Source: Phytophthora quininea (Eukaryota > Oomycota > Peronosporomycetes > Peronosporales > Peronosporaceae). Taken from it: a stretch of 64,000 nt of DNA. Under the pieces are notes generated by a model. It made no database searches, was not told the DNA's origin, and was given only the letters and a program-made list of their open reading frames with translations. Positions 11,605 through 22,388 of the stretch are shown here, piece after piece (the first letter of the stretch is position 1; each line of letters opens with the position of its first letter). Both the position numbers and the translations under genes were made by a program. The stretch lies in the NCBI GenBank assembly GCA_011947345.1, contig JAAVTG010000845.1:744001-808000 (forward strand), written 5' to 3'.

Positions 11605-14600
11605 CTAGATCTGCATTTGCGTCCACGTGGAGACAGCTTGGGCGACCACAGTCCACGATGGCAGCACGTCCAGGAACTCCTGCATCTCCGGGGTTATCAC
11701 TTCAAGAAAGTGACCCACGAACGCCACATCAATGGGCTTGTTGGACTCGGCCTCGATCCAGAAGTGGTAATTCGATGGAATAATGCCACTGCAGAACTGA
11801 AGAATATACGCGTCTTCAGCCTCCGGAACAGGTCCGTTAATGCCGTTCCCCATGGACCTAGAAAAAAGCAAGCAGATACACCAATGAGGAACCACTGCGA
11901 CAGCAAGCAATACCCCCAACGTACCATGAAGTCAGTTTGTTTTTCTTAGCATCGATAAAGAGGTTCAGGTGCGACGGCCCCGTGAACACAAAGTGAATTT
12001 TACGACGGTTTGTCTCCTCGGAATACGTCGACGATAGGATTTCCAGTCTACTCAGATAACAAACCGAGAGCAAATGGTGAGCCAAGCGATAGAGCAGCAA
12101 TATTCAGCCCACATGACGTACTTGGCTTTTTGTTGGTCGCTAGGGACGACAGGACTAGCAGCCGGGAGATACCACGACTTGGACTCCGGAAGCATGTGCT
12201 TCGCAGGAAGCGACCATGGCATCTGTCCGTAGACACTGGCGTGTTCGTGAAGCTCAACGGGGGCCACCTGCACGCGTGAGTCCTTCCACTGGGTCGTCGC
12301 TAAGCTTTCTTTGATGGGGTCAGGTCCGCGGAAGTCGAGCGAGTTAATCCACAGACCTGAATCCGTCTCAACAGTGCCATTGGGCAACACTACCTCCCTC
12401 TGAACATGCTGCAGCATCAAACGCTTGGGGCACACATCCGAATAAGGATTGCTACGGCAAAAAAGTGTTGTGCTGTCAGACTGTAATCAGGTAAACTAAT
12501 TGATTTTTAGAGTGGTGTACCGAATGGAAGCGTAAGCAGTTGACGCCAACGTGAGAACGATGCAAGCGTTGCGAAGCAGCTTGAGTTGCTTTGCTGGCAG
12601 GAAGCAAAACACGCGACCCGAGTACGACACCAAGATCTGCAGCATGAAAAGTCAAGTTACGAGACACAGAAATCAAAAACAAATTCAAGGCAGTACTTAC
12701 CGCCAAGATCTCACATAGGAGCAGTGACAACACAACGTCAGGAGGCACCACTGGGCCGCTTCTTCCGAGTAACGGGATGAAGAACATCAACGCGATCGCG
12801 AAAATGCACATCGTGTGAACCACAGGGATGACCATTGCGCCAAGCGAAATGCAGATGTACATGGTCGACGAAAGCATTCGAAAACGCTGCAGTATTTGGC
12901 ACAAGACATGGCCCATCAACGGGAAAAAGATCCACACCGCCAGCACATAGCTCGAAATGATACCCAGCTCCATGCAGATCAGTAATGCCGCCAGCCAAGT
13001 GCACATCATGGCCTCAAACATGCTTTCTTCCAGACGCCACAGGGCTCCCGGAGTCACCTGTGATGCCTTTTCTCCAACACTGACGCCAATTGATGCTGCA
13101 TTCCTGCAAGTGCCGGGGACAGGAAGAGGCAACCCGCCAAGTATGGCTCGGAATACCATGGGAGCGGGGCATACAGACTGAGCAACACGCCCACCGTCAA
13201 CGACGCTGCCACCGCAGACCCAAAGCACCGCGCCAGGAGAACGAACGCGTTTAAGCGCTCGGAAAACGTCACCTTCGAGAGCAATAGGTACACTGTCGCC
13301 AGCACAGCCACCCCACCACACAGCAGGAAGATCGTCTCCTTGCTCGCAGTCACCATTGTGAGACCCATAATGTCCGAGAAAAAGTGTTGGAGCTCTGTGG
13401 GTTAGCTGCAATCTTCTGTAGGCGACCAGGCTCGTTTCCGAGCTGGTTTATCACACCGATGACGTTGTCGCCAAGACGCTGAATCGCCCCCTGTTGGATC
13501 CGAGACACATCGTCCAGCGTCGTGTGGTAGACATATCCATTAGCAATGTAGGCGAAATCCATGCCAGCGACGTAGCCAAAGTCGCGATAAATTCGGTAGT
13601 CGGTATCGGCTGGGATAATGCCCAACTGGAACAATTCTTGAGCGATAATGCTTGCGTGGGGGTATTTGGCCCCCTGGGCATAAGCCAGTGCGAGTTCATC
13701 GCTTCCCGTTTGAAAAAGAAGTTCACGGCCACCTGCTCCTGCAGCTTCCAAATTGATGAATGCTCGGATTGTGTCGGTCCACGGATGCTGTGTGATGAAT
13801 CCGTGGGCAGCTTGCATGATGGTTTCTTCTGCCCCGTTGAAAATGAACACGAGCGTCGCGTGTTTCGGAGGGTCGAGCACGTAAATTCGAAGCAGCTCCA
13901 TCATGATGGCAATGTTCACGCCATCGTCGGAGCCTGCGGCGCCTCCGATTGCTGCGTCGTAGTGCGACGAAATCATCAGCGAGTTGTTGAGAGCTTCAGC
14001 CGAGGCATCCGGCGGCGAAACTTTGACCAAAATATTGGTCACGTTAGCGTAGATGTTCTGGAACTGCGCGATGAAGTCCAGCCCAAAAGCGCCTAGAATG
14101 CACAATACAAATACTGTTAAGACTACATCTAAGGTTGTCAACAAACGATCGTACCAGAAGGTCGTTGCACGTCCACTTCAACACTCACTCCATCGGGCTT
14201 CGTCTTCTTGATCTTCTCAATCTAAGAAATAATACAATAATATTTTTACGTTACAATAACAACACTTGAAACCTTAGCCACTGGCCAATGTTAAAGGCAG
14301 CACTACCTCTTCTAGCAGGTAGCCTGGCGTGGCTTCCTCATTGGCCTTGGAGCCAACGGGACGGTACCCGAAGCTCATGATTTGGTCCAGCACAACTCTG
14401 GCTCTGGCCTCCGAGAATTCGCTGGCGTCAACGTCCAGCGCTTTGGCCTCTGGCAGCCACGTGTGCCAGAACGTCACGAGGCCAAAGGCGGCGGCATAGA
14501 AGGCCACGAAGCCCAGCAGCACCAGCCACCCACGTGGCACGGAGGCGCCGAAGCGACGGCACTTCTTGTGCGAGGCATCGTAGGCCGGACCCACGTCCGG

Positions 14601-14645
14601 AGAAGCCGCTGGAGCCGCAGGACGGCGCTGACGCAGTTCGCTCAT
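11605..14645 (-). CDS. ER-type M28 metallopeptidase (ERMP1-like), two frame slips
   Basis: Start MSELRQRRPAAP at 14645, a cytosolic tail with one transmembrane helix (GWLVLLGFVAFYAAAFGLV), then the M28 zinc aminopeptidase domain with ligands in SSHYDAAIGGAAGSDDGVN, FNGAEE and the later YHTTLDDVSR, then at least six more hydrophobic helices (about 12,700-13,370) and a lumenal C-terminal domain, ending at 11605. This is the layout of endoplasmic reticulum metallopeptidase 1 (Felix-ina) family. About eight exons; examples of introns are near 14158-14096 (GTACGATCG donor), 12701-12642, 12524-12478, 12122-12057 and 11932-11860. Two slips interrupt it: an A5 run at 13379-13383 one base short, and a second near 13100-13104. 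Both are between well-conserved membrane segments and look like base-call errors. Substrates unknown. Confidence 0.85.
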
Positions 14646-14921
14646 GTTGCAACGACGCAGCAAGGTCCGAAATGATCGGTGAGCTTTTGCTTGATGACAC
14701 GCGACATGCTTGATGATGGTACGTTTCCAGATGGCTACATTCATGAACAGCTGACTGCATTGTCGGGTTATTGTTGCTATCTGCAGCGTTATCTCGTTCT
14801 CTTCTTGTCATGGTGGCGTAAGTACATCACTGCGTTCACTGGCCGGGTCGATCAGCTTCTCATACACTGGAGCTCCACTCGCGGCCGTCTCGTTATCTAT
14901 CTACAACCTGCTTCACCATCG

Positions 14922-15935
14922 TCAATACAGTGGGGGTTGCATCCCTCGAGCGTCGGAGGCTTCTCTCAGCGCCGTCGTATCTGTGGGTGAGCTGCAGGAC
15001 TTGTTTTCAACAGTACCAGCAACAACGGGCAGCGCCGCCTCGATCTCTTTGCTATAGTCGCGCAGAATCCTAGACGCGCGCTTCGACCTCGGCCGCCCCA
15101 TGTCCACATTGCACTTGAGCTTCATCACGGGCGATGGCGTGCACATGTTGAACGTCGACGCGCGTCCTCCACTGCCTGGAGGGCCGCCTGACCGTCGCTT
15201 GGCGCCGCCAAGGAACTTGCTCTCGGCCTTTGCGACCAACTTCATCTCCCTCGGCTTCTTGCTGGGGGTTCGCAGCAGTGCGGCTGGAAGCGACTTCGGC
15301 TGCTGCTGACTGAGCAGCTTGCGGATCCGTCTGCAGAAGGGCTCTGCGTCGGTCTCCTCCGGGTCGAAGAAGAGCCCCACGACGCCGCTGTCGTTGGCCA
15401 CGCGAATGTTGACGGCGTCGTCGTCGATGAGCACCGTGTCTCGATTGCTCACCGTCGTCCCCAGCCTCTCGCCGACCTCCAGGGCCGCAGAGATCATGAA
15501 AGGCAGCTTGAAGTGTCTGTCGAGGTGGCGGCCGTCGCTCTGCCAGAGCGGCACGAAGCTCGTGGTCTGTGTGTGCGACAGCGTCCAGCTCGAGTCGTCG
15601 CCCGGAGCACCAGGCGGTCGACGACGTCTGCGGCAAAGCTGAGTCTGAGCACCTCCCGGATGAGCGCCACTTGAGGGCTGAAGGTGACGATGGCCACGGC
15701 AACGTCCGCCTCCAGGAGCAGCGGCACGAGCAGCAGAAAGAAGCGCCGCACGTGGGTGCGCAGCACGTCGGCCGACTGCGTCCACGTGCCGCCCGTGTGC
15801 ACCGTCACGAAGGTGGCGTCGAAGTCGATGCACACGAGCTTGGCGCTGATGCGTCGCAGGCTGCATGCAGGCGTCGGCCGCCTGGGACTGCGTCTCCGCC
15901 GAGTCGAAGGTCAGCCGCCGCGCCGGGAGCGCCAT
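14922..15935 (-). CDS. HAD-like superfamily protein (DxD/T motif), two frame slips
   Basis: Start MALPARRLTFDSAETQ at 15935. The middle reads VCIDFDATFVTVHTGGTW, a HAD motif I (DFDAT), with AIVTFS as a motif II candidate, and later DTVLIDDDAVNIRVA and GVVGLFFDPEE, a motif IV-like acidic pair. A Lys-rich, Pro-rich tail follows to 14922. It resembles the HAD-like phosphatase-related proteins found in protists; a hydrolase role is plausible because motif I keeps both Asp, but no substrate can be named. Frame leaves phase near 15870 (one base extra or two missing) and returns at the CCC run 15601-15603 (one base short, between LVLR and DDSSW). No introns seen. The 3' end of the GH105 gene lies only about 110 bp upstream. 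Confidence 0.7.
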   Translation of the reverse strand: MALPARRLTFDSAETQSQAADACMQPATHQRQARVHRLRRHLRDGAHGRHVDAVGRRAAHPRAALLSAARAAAPGGGRCRGHRHLQPSSGAHPGGAQTQLCRRRRRPPGAPGDDSSWTLSHTQTTSFVPLWQSDGRHLDRHFKLPFMISAALEVGERLGTTVSNRDTVLIDDDAVNIRVANDSGVVGLFFDPEETDAEPFCRRIRKLLSQQQPKSLPAALLRTPSKKPREMKLVAKAESKFLGGAKRRSGGPPGSGGRASTFNMCTPSPVMKLKCNVDMGRPRSKRASRILRDYSKEIEAALPVVAGTVENKSCSSPTDTTALREASDARGMQPPLY

Positions 15936-16047
15936 CAACGGCGGTTTAGTATGGACGCTGACTATGGATGACGACTGGAAAAGCCGAACAGAATTTGAAT
16001 TTTGGAGGGAAAACAGTGTTTTTGGAATTGAACATTTGCCAACTGCT

Positions 16048-17241
16048 TCACGCAAGTTGCTCGACCTCAAGACTCGCAAGAATAAAGGCCCCTTCTCCCA
16101 GCGCGTGGTTGAGCTTGGTCGGCCTCCCGACATAGTACTCGTACGTCGCCGTCGAGTTGAGGCTGCACACTATCACCGTGCCGTTCCAGCCAAAAGTCCC
16201 GTTGTGGTAATCGAGCAGGAAATCGCCGCTGGTCACCGTGTGATCATACGCCTTCATTGCAGCGGCTTGTAGTCCGTGGATTTTGGTCTCATCCTTTAGC
16301 AGCCCCAATCGCAGGCCCTTGAGAATAGCAAACGTGTACAGCATCGTCGACGAGCTCTCGAGGAAGTTGCCTTGCTTGCCTCCGAACGTTGGGAGTTGCC
16401 ACCACACACCCGTCTTGGCGTCCGCGTAGCTGACGATGCTGCGGCACAACTGAGTGGCCTGGAGCTGGATCACGTTGGCCAACTTCATGCAGGCGGCATC
16501 GGATCGCCCTCGACAGTCCCCGAGTTTCTCCCATGCATTGACAAGTCCGGCGAGGTACCATCCGAGCGACCGACCCCAGACGTAGGGACTGGCGCCGGTG
16601 ACGTTGTTGGCCCAGACGGCCGACTTAGAGGCATCATATCCGTGCACTGTCAATGCGGTGGCGTTGTCGTAGGTGTTGCTGTAGAGCAATTCGATCTGCA
16701 GCAGCATGTCCTCGTACGACCAGCCCGGAGCAGCAGCCATGTAGGGGAGGAAGGAGACTGCGCCGTCGAGATACGACCAGTACGGGTAGACATAGTACCA
16801 GAAGCCGTTGTACTGGTTCCGGTTCTGCAGGGTCAGCGAGGTGTTGAGCACCGACAAGGTCTCTGCTTCGGCTGTCGTGAGGGATCCATGGGACGCGTTG
16901 ATGTTGAGGAGGGCCTGACCGACAGTAAATCGGTCTAGCGGGGTCTTGGCAGCAGCCGCGGCGTCCGTGAAGGACGGAGAAATAGACTCGACCAGCGCGT
17001 CTGCGTACGCCGTGAAGTTGGAGACACGCTCCGAGTCGCCGTCGCTGCCGTACGTTGTGAGCCAGGACTGGATGGCGAGGGTGAGGACGCCGGTCTCGAG
17101 GGTGCTTGTCACGGCGCCGGAGGAGACCACGCCCTGCTTGCGGCTGATCACGCTCTCGATCATCCGCGTCGAGTACGGGAGCTCTGCCGTCGCGACGGCG
17201 GTGAAGACTGCGACCGCCGCGAAAGCCAGGAAACTCTTCAT
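16048..17241 (-). CDS. Secreted glycoside hydrolase family 105 (unsaturated rhamnogalacturonyl hydrolase-like)
   Basis: Intact single exon of 397 residues. N-terminal signal peptide (MKSFLAFAAVAVFTAVATA). The (alpha/alpha)6 barrel signature of GH105/YteR is present: NQYNGFWYYVYPYWSYLDG, SPYVWGRSLGWYLAGLVNAW, TGVWWQLPTFGGKQGN followed by the ESSSTMLYTF segment. Family members hydrolyse the unsaturated uronic acid left by pectate or rhamnogalacturonan lyases. In a plant-associated oomycete this fits secretion into plant cell wall and use of pectin fragments. Several N-x-S/T sites suggest glycosylation. The conserved Asp acid catalyst of the family is likely the D in the SYLDG segment. Codon use matches neighbours, so no sign of recent transfer, though GH105 genes are often thought bacterial in origin. 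Confidence 0.88.
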   Translation of the reverse strand: MKSFLAFAAVAVFTAVATAELPYSTRMIESVISRKQGVVSSGAVTSTLETGVLTLAIQSWLTTYGSDGDSERVSNFTAYADALVESISPSFTDAAAAAKTPLDRFTVGQALLNINASHGSLTTAEAETLSVLNTSLTLQNRNQYNGFWYYVYPYWSYLDGAVSFLPYMAAAPGWSYEDMLLQIELLYSNTYDNATALTVHGYDASKSAVWANNVTGASPYVWGRSLGWYLAGLVNAWEKLGDCRGRSDAACMKLANVIQLQATQLCRSIVSYADAKTGVWWQLPTFGGKQGNFLESSSTMLYTFAILKGLRLGLLKDETKIHGLQAAAMKAYDHTVTSGDFLLDYHNGTFGWNGTVIVCSLNSTATYEYYVGRPTKLNHALGEGAFILASLEVEQLA

Positions 17242-18235
17242 GGCAGCGTGTGTGTGTGCTTCTTGGCGGATTGCCGTGTGGTTATGTCAGTGGCCGAGAT
17301 CAAACCGCCGCCAGACGCGGACTGGGTTTGGAACTCCCGTCGTGCTCTTGCAGGAACACGCGCGAGATGTGTTGGCGATCGACAAGCGTGAGCGACGTTC
17401 GTTCGGACGTGTAGAGGTTGCTGCCGCCACCGAGACAAGCGAAGGTTGTAGCGATGCCTTCCTCCCATGCTGCACGAGCAGTGACACTTTCCAGGCGAAC
17501 GTCCGTTGCCGCGGGAGCTGCTTGAGAGCGTCGAATTGGCCTTGCCCCCATCTGCACCTCGTTGCCGGTTATCCAAACGCATACTGCCCCGGCTCAGCAT
17601 TATTGCTGCGTTGAGACGAGCTCGTCAACGAAGGAAGAGAGCAGCTTGCAGCGTGCACGTGCGGACGGGCGTCGCTCGAGTCGAGTCGAGCGGAGAGAGA
17701 ACTTGAGTCAGCATTCTCGCCATGGTGGACTTGGCGAAAGGCAAACGGGGGCGTTGCCAGTGTACCGGTTGAACAAGTCTGCGAACGAGTTCACTCCGTG
17801 TCCTCGCGCTGAACACTTCGACAATGGTCCGACGTCTCCGCAGCGTCAACCAGATAAAGCGAGCGGCACGCCAGCGGCGTCGCCAGCACTGCGGGCCCTG
17901 TCCTCGCCTGGCGCCCTCGCCGCGCCCTCGCACGTACGCTCATATCATGGCCGACGCGAGCGCCTACATCAGACTGTCGCAGTCATGCCTGCATCCACTT
18001 GGAAATGGTGGATCTTTCAACCCACGAGGAGCGGCCCGCCTTGGCAAGGAGTTCTTGCACGAGGAAGACAACCACCTCGATGGACGAATGCTGCTACTGC
18101 GAGTTGAACCAGACCAAACGCTGCGCTTTACTACTTTCATTACGACCGCCACTCGGTGCCCTCTTCTTGATACATTAAATAGACCTTGACATTACTACTC
18201 TCCTTCATCTTTCTTTGCGGGTTGCATGGCGATCG
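17242..18235. other. Intergenic, no confident gene
   Basis: About 1 kb. Overlapping frames exist on both strands (plus 17562-18107, 17824-18189; minus 17983-18100 with a plausible acceptor CGCAGTAG) but the three readings contradict each other and none shows a domain. A CTCGAGTCGAGTCGAG repeat lies near 17675-17690. Confidence 0.4.
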
Positions 18236-19186
18236 TCACGGCGCCGAGCTGATCTGGAAGAAGCTGCTAGTGCGGAAGCGCCCGGGCTCGCCCGCCGCCG
18301 ACACGCGCAGGAAATACCTGGAGCCCGACTCCATGCCCCAGGGCACCTTGTGGTATGTGAAGAAGCCCGAGTTGGGGGCCGCCTGGGCGATCAGCGTGGT
18401 GGCGCTCTGCCCGTCCTCCAGCAGCTCGATGCAGAGCGAGTCCACCGTGGCATCCAGCACCTTCCACTCGATCTCGACGGGCTTGCCGCGCGTCCAGACG
18501 GTGTCCAGGCCGGGCGACACGAAGCTCACCACGGCGGCGCCCTCCTGGTGGTTCTCGCCGATGCGCTTGGCCGGGTTGAAGCTCTTGCCGTACACGCGCC
18601 AGTGCGGCAGGTGGTCGTGCGTCTTGAGCGAGTGCGCCAGCGGCGGCGACGACGGCGGATACGTCCTGCCGAACGGCGTGTTGTCGTAGCTGCGCCGCCG
18701 CATGCTGGCGCGGCTGTCGGCCGACATGGCGCTGAACGTGTGTCGGCGGTGGTCGAAGGCCTCCTGCTGCCGCGTCATGATGGCGATGGAGCCCGTGGAC
18801 TTGCGCAGCAACGTCTGCTTGAGCTCCTCCACCTCGTCCAGCTCATGGCTGTCGTCTGTGTTTTCCTCCTGCTGCTGCTGATCGTCGAGGCAGCGGACGT
18901 CCTGTTCGGGCAGCAGCTCCTGTATCTGGTTGGCTTTTGCCGAGAGCGGCGGCGACAGGGCCAGCTTGGCCTCGGGCTTGTGGTTGGCCTGCGGGGACGG
19001 CTCGCTGCTGCTGTTGGTCGGGCTATCGCTCGAGCTCGCGCCGCTGTCCATGGACAAGTGCTGGTACACGGCGGCAGTGAGCGACTTGTGCTCCGCCGTC
19101 GGGGCTGTGTTGGCGGCAGCGGTGGCAGGAGGAGCTGCAGCTGTGGATGTAATAGTAGTGTCAGTGGTGGCGATGGTGGAGTCCAT
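18236..19186 (-). CDS. Ser-rich protein with C-terminal Kre9/Knh-like domain
   Basis: 317 codons, start MDSTIATTDTTITSTAAAP at 19186. The first half is low-complexity Thr/Ala/Ser/Gln-rich. The last about 80 residues have the beta-sandwich pattern of the Kre9/Knh1-like N-terminal (Ser-Thr-rich GPI-anchored membrane) domain: GKPVEIEWKVLD, CIELLEDGQ, NSGFFTYHKVPWGMESG and YFLRVSA...FFQI. In fungi this domain occurs in cell-surface glucan-related proteins; here there is no signal peptide, so the location is unclear. The frame stays open upstream to 21016, and residues just before the chosen Met (e.g. DSRP) look partly coding, so the true start may be earlier. Frame intact. Confidence 0.6.
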   Translation of the reverse strand: MDSTIATTDTTITSTAAAPPATAAANTAPTAEHKSLTAAVYQHLSMDSGASSSDSPTNSSSEPSPQANHKPEAKLALSPPLSAKANQIQELLPEQDVRCLDDQQQQEENTDDSHELDEVEELKQTLLRKSTGSIAIMTRQQEAFDHRRHTFSAMSADSRASMRRRSYDNTPFGRTYPPSSPPLAHSLKTHDHLPHWRVYGKSFNPAKRIGENHQEGAAVVSFVSPGLDTVWTRGKPVEIEWKVLDATVDSLCIELLEDGQSATTLIAQAAPNSGFFTYHKVPWGMESGSRYFLRVSAAGEPGRFRTSSFFQISSAP

Positions 19187-22100
19187 CGGTCTGCTGTCCG
19201 CGACGAGCGGCGCGGCGGACGGCGGCGACGAGAGGCCCAGGAAGGGCCGCAGCAGGCAGTGCACCAGCAGCTGCCCGAGCCGAGCGAGCCGCGAGCCCCA
19301 GCGCTCGCCGTCCGCCCCTCTGGTCTGCGGGTTGTACCGGTCGATGGTGGCGCGGGCGGCGGTGGCCCTCCTGCCGAGTGCGTCCGAGGAGCCCCACCAG
19401 ACGCCGAGCGCCGCGAGCGACGAGCTGATGTCTGTCGCGGGAGAGCTGCTGGCGGCCGCAGCGCGAGCCTCCGGGTCGTTCGGGTGGTGCGGGAGCTCGC
19501 CAATCGAGCTGCGCGGGCGGCGGGCTAAATGGGGAAGTGGGGTTAGCGCCCAGAGGAGAGAGAGAGGCCGAGGCAGGCCGGGGGCCGGAAGAGGGCTGCG
19601 AGTGGCGTGCGGCCGAACCAGCCGCGGTCTCTCGACAGACGAATCCGCCCCTGCAGTCGCAATTCGAAAATCAACGAAAGTGGGCAATGCGAAGGCCGCA
19701 GACGTGGCGGGGCTCAAGGCACGTACGCTGGTCCTTATCCGCTCGCTCGGGGCAGCGCAGGTTGCGAACGGAGCGCGCCGCGACAACGTCCCGAGGGGAG
19801 GGCAGGCGGGCAGGCAGGCAGCTCGAAGAGAGCGCCGGCCGACTAAGCCTCGCTTGGAAGCCACCTTGCCTGGCGCGCACTGGAGCCAACCTCGCTGCGC
19901 GAGCGCTTTTCGCCTGGCGATCGCACCCTGATCTGTCCGACTCTTGCGCGGCTCTTTGCCGCCGAACAAGAGGCCATTTGGGCCCCACTCGCGCTTTGGA
20001 GGCCTGTTCCGAGTCTCCGCGCCGAGCCCGTGCTCGCTGGCGCGAGCCGCCCACCACACGCCACGTGATACGTTAGGGGCGGGGCCAGCGGCGCGCTGGG
20101 CTGCCGCGAGCGCCGCCTGCCGTGTCAGTGATGCAGGTCGTGGTGAGCCAGCTGGCCAAGCTCGCGTTTGGCAGGCCCGACTTAACGCCGCGGACAAACG
20201 GGGCTCGCGGACCGACACGGGGGACCATCTCGGGATTGTGAGGGACCTCGGTTGTGTTCGGGCGACGACGGCAGCGACACCTCGATCGCCGAGGTCGCCG
20301 CGCCTCGGGCTGGGCGCAGCGCTCTTCTTCTCGCGAGCTATTAGCTCACTGCAGACAGGGGGCATGCACCCCAGCGCGAGGGAAAACGACCCTGCTGCCA
20401 AACCAACGCAAGGAAAATGGTCGAGGACGGCGTTGAGCAAAGCAGACCAGCTCTTGCCGGCCGTAGTGGCGTGGCGCGCACAGACCACTCGGACGTGCGA
20501 GCCGGCAGCACCTTTCCCGGTGGCCGCGTTAGCTAGTCGATGGCGAACGCTTTCGTTGAAGCGCTCAAACTTGCCTCGGCGACGTTCTTTATGGAACGGC
20601 GGCCGGGTATACTGAGCGCAAGTGGTTTCAGCCGTTTCTCGTTGAAGCGACGCGGGCCAATGGGAATGCCGGCCGCGCAACGTCAGTCGAATAAGAAAAA
20701 TCCAGACCACGTTGAAGTCTCTGCTATCGACATGTATCGCGAGCTTTGCCCGAGGCGGACACCGGCGTGGACTCGGTTCAGGATGGTTCGATGCAGGGCG
20801 TTTAACACTGCTGGTTGCCGCCGGGCGAGGCTCTCTCTTCCCTCTCGAGCTCTCCGATATCATGTCGAGAGCCACGGGCTCCGATATACACGCTCCTCGC
20901 AACGAAGGCTTGCATCCAAAACGCGCGACCGAGGTAGAAGTCCGTGGCGCGTCGATGGACAGCCCTGCCCAGTGCCTCTCTTCGGCGTGGCGGATCTCAG
21001 TCGGTGTCCCAGGCAAAGCCGCCGGGCGGCAAGATCAAGGCGCACCAATTTCTCTCGACCGACCGCGCCACCCAGGCGACAGCGGCTTGCTGATGTTGAA
21101 CCGCTCGACTCCGCGCCGATCACGAGATGCAGACGTCTGCGATGGAGGAAGAGATCGAGCAGGGTCCATTTCAGACATGCTCCATTCCCCACCGAGGCGC
21201 TGCAGTGGCACGCTCGGCCGCCAACGCCCACTTGCGCCAGCGACGGCATCCCCTCGCGCTGTGGCAGCGTGGCCTGCACAGGGGTCCTGGCGTGCCCCGG
21301 TCGTTTCGCTGCGGCCGAGGTCTGGTTGCCGAGGTGTCGTTGCTGTCAGCCGCTGCCAGTGCCCGGATGTTAATCAGTGAGCAGGCTCTCGGTTTTGGAG
21401 CGCCAACAACCCAAGCTTGATACTGCAGGCAAGTAGCAGCGGCTTGGACGGCAAGTGCATGGAGCTGCCGAGTCCTCTGCGGCTCTCTGCTCGTCTGCTT
21501 GGGGGCATCGGTGCCACGGTCGCACACACGAATCTTATTCCGGACAGACAAGGCCGCCGCAAGTCGGCGGGCAGCACTTGAGCAAGGATGGCTGCGCGAC
21601 GGGCTCCGATATGCGCGGCGAGCAACGGTGCGCTCGGTGCAACGAGGTCCGGTCGGTCTCATGCCCCGGGAAAGACGTGATCGACGCCGTGGCGTGCGCT
21701 GCGGGGTCCTGTGTCATGACGATGGCCATCGAGAGACGACCGCGGTTGAAGCTGCAATTTTTCCAATCGAAGATACGTCTGGCATAGAGCTGAAGCGACT
21801 TTGTCCTGAGGAGTGCTAGCACGCTCAAAGCTGGTAGCAGTGCTTGCTGCTGCGCGCGAGGCCATGGCCATGGCCATGCCTGCCTGCCTGCCCTCCACGG
21901 CCGTCCTCCTGACTCACGAGACGAACGCGGTGGTCGACAAGCACCGCAGGTGCGCACTCCTTTTTATTACAGGGACGGCTTCGGCGAGCTGGACCATGGC
22001 AGCGCGACGACAGCAGGGGCCAGGCCCATGGAGCTCCTCTGTTTGCTGGTCAGCGGTGTCATGCGAATGCCTGCGTTTGACTCTGGCCGCATCGCATGGC

Positions 22101-22388
22101 CGGCCCTTGCGTGCTAAGCGAGCGCGGAGGGAAAGCTCGCCTCGAGGCGAACGTCGGTCGCGTTGATCAAGCCACCTTGAAGCTGAAGGCACGATGCAGG
22201 ATGAGTGTGTCCCTTGTTCATCCGCAGTAGCAGATGACTTTGCATTGACAGCGTCTGTCCAACAAGATGTTTGCTAGTTGGCATGGATAGACTCTGGTCT
22301 GTGAACACTGCAAGGTGTTACATTCACTTCGTCGGAAGAGTTAGATGCCACTACTGCAACCGACCCGTTAAACCAGAAACAGAACTGA
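19187..22388. other. Long GC-rich, stop-poor intergenic region
   Basis: 3.2 kb very rich in G+C, particularly 19.4-21.6 kb, where long frames lie open on both strands at once (for example minus 19187-21016, plus 19537-20076, 19944-20615, 20540-21373). Translations are Arg/Ala/Pro/Ser-rich and lack domain order, as expected from random GC-rich DNA. A short tandem repeat (CCATGG x3 followed by CTGC x3) lies near 21862-21893. It presumably holds the promoters of the two flanking divergent genes. Confidence 0.5.

Noticed and set aside
17562..18189. Plus-strand frames upstream of the Kre9-like gene
   Set aside because: Three incompatible readings on two strands, none with a domain or consistent splice phase.
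18215..19528. 437-codon plus-strand frame opposite the Kre9-like gene
   Set aside because: Low-complexity Arg/Gly/Val translation caused by GC-rich codons of the minus gene.
19537..21373. Several overlapping plus-strand frames of 180-280 codons
   Set aside because: All frames are open at once, no codon preference or domain; effect of high GC.
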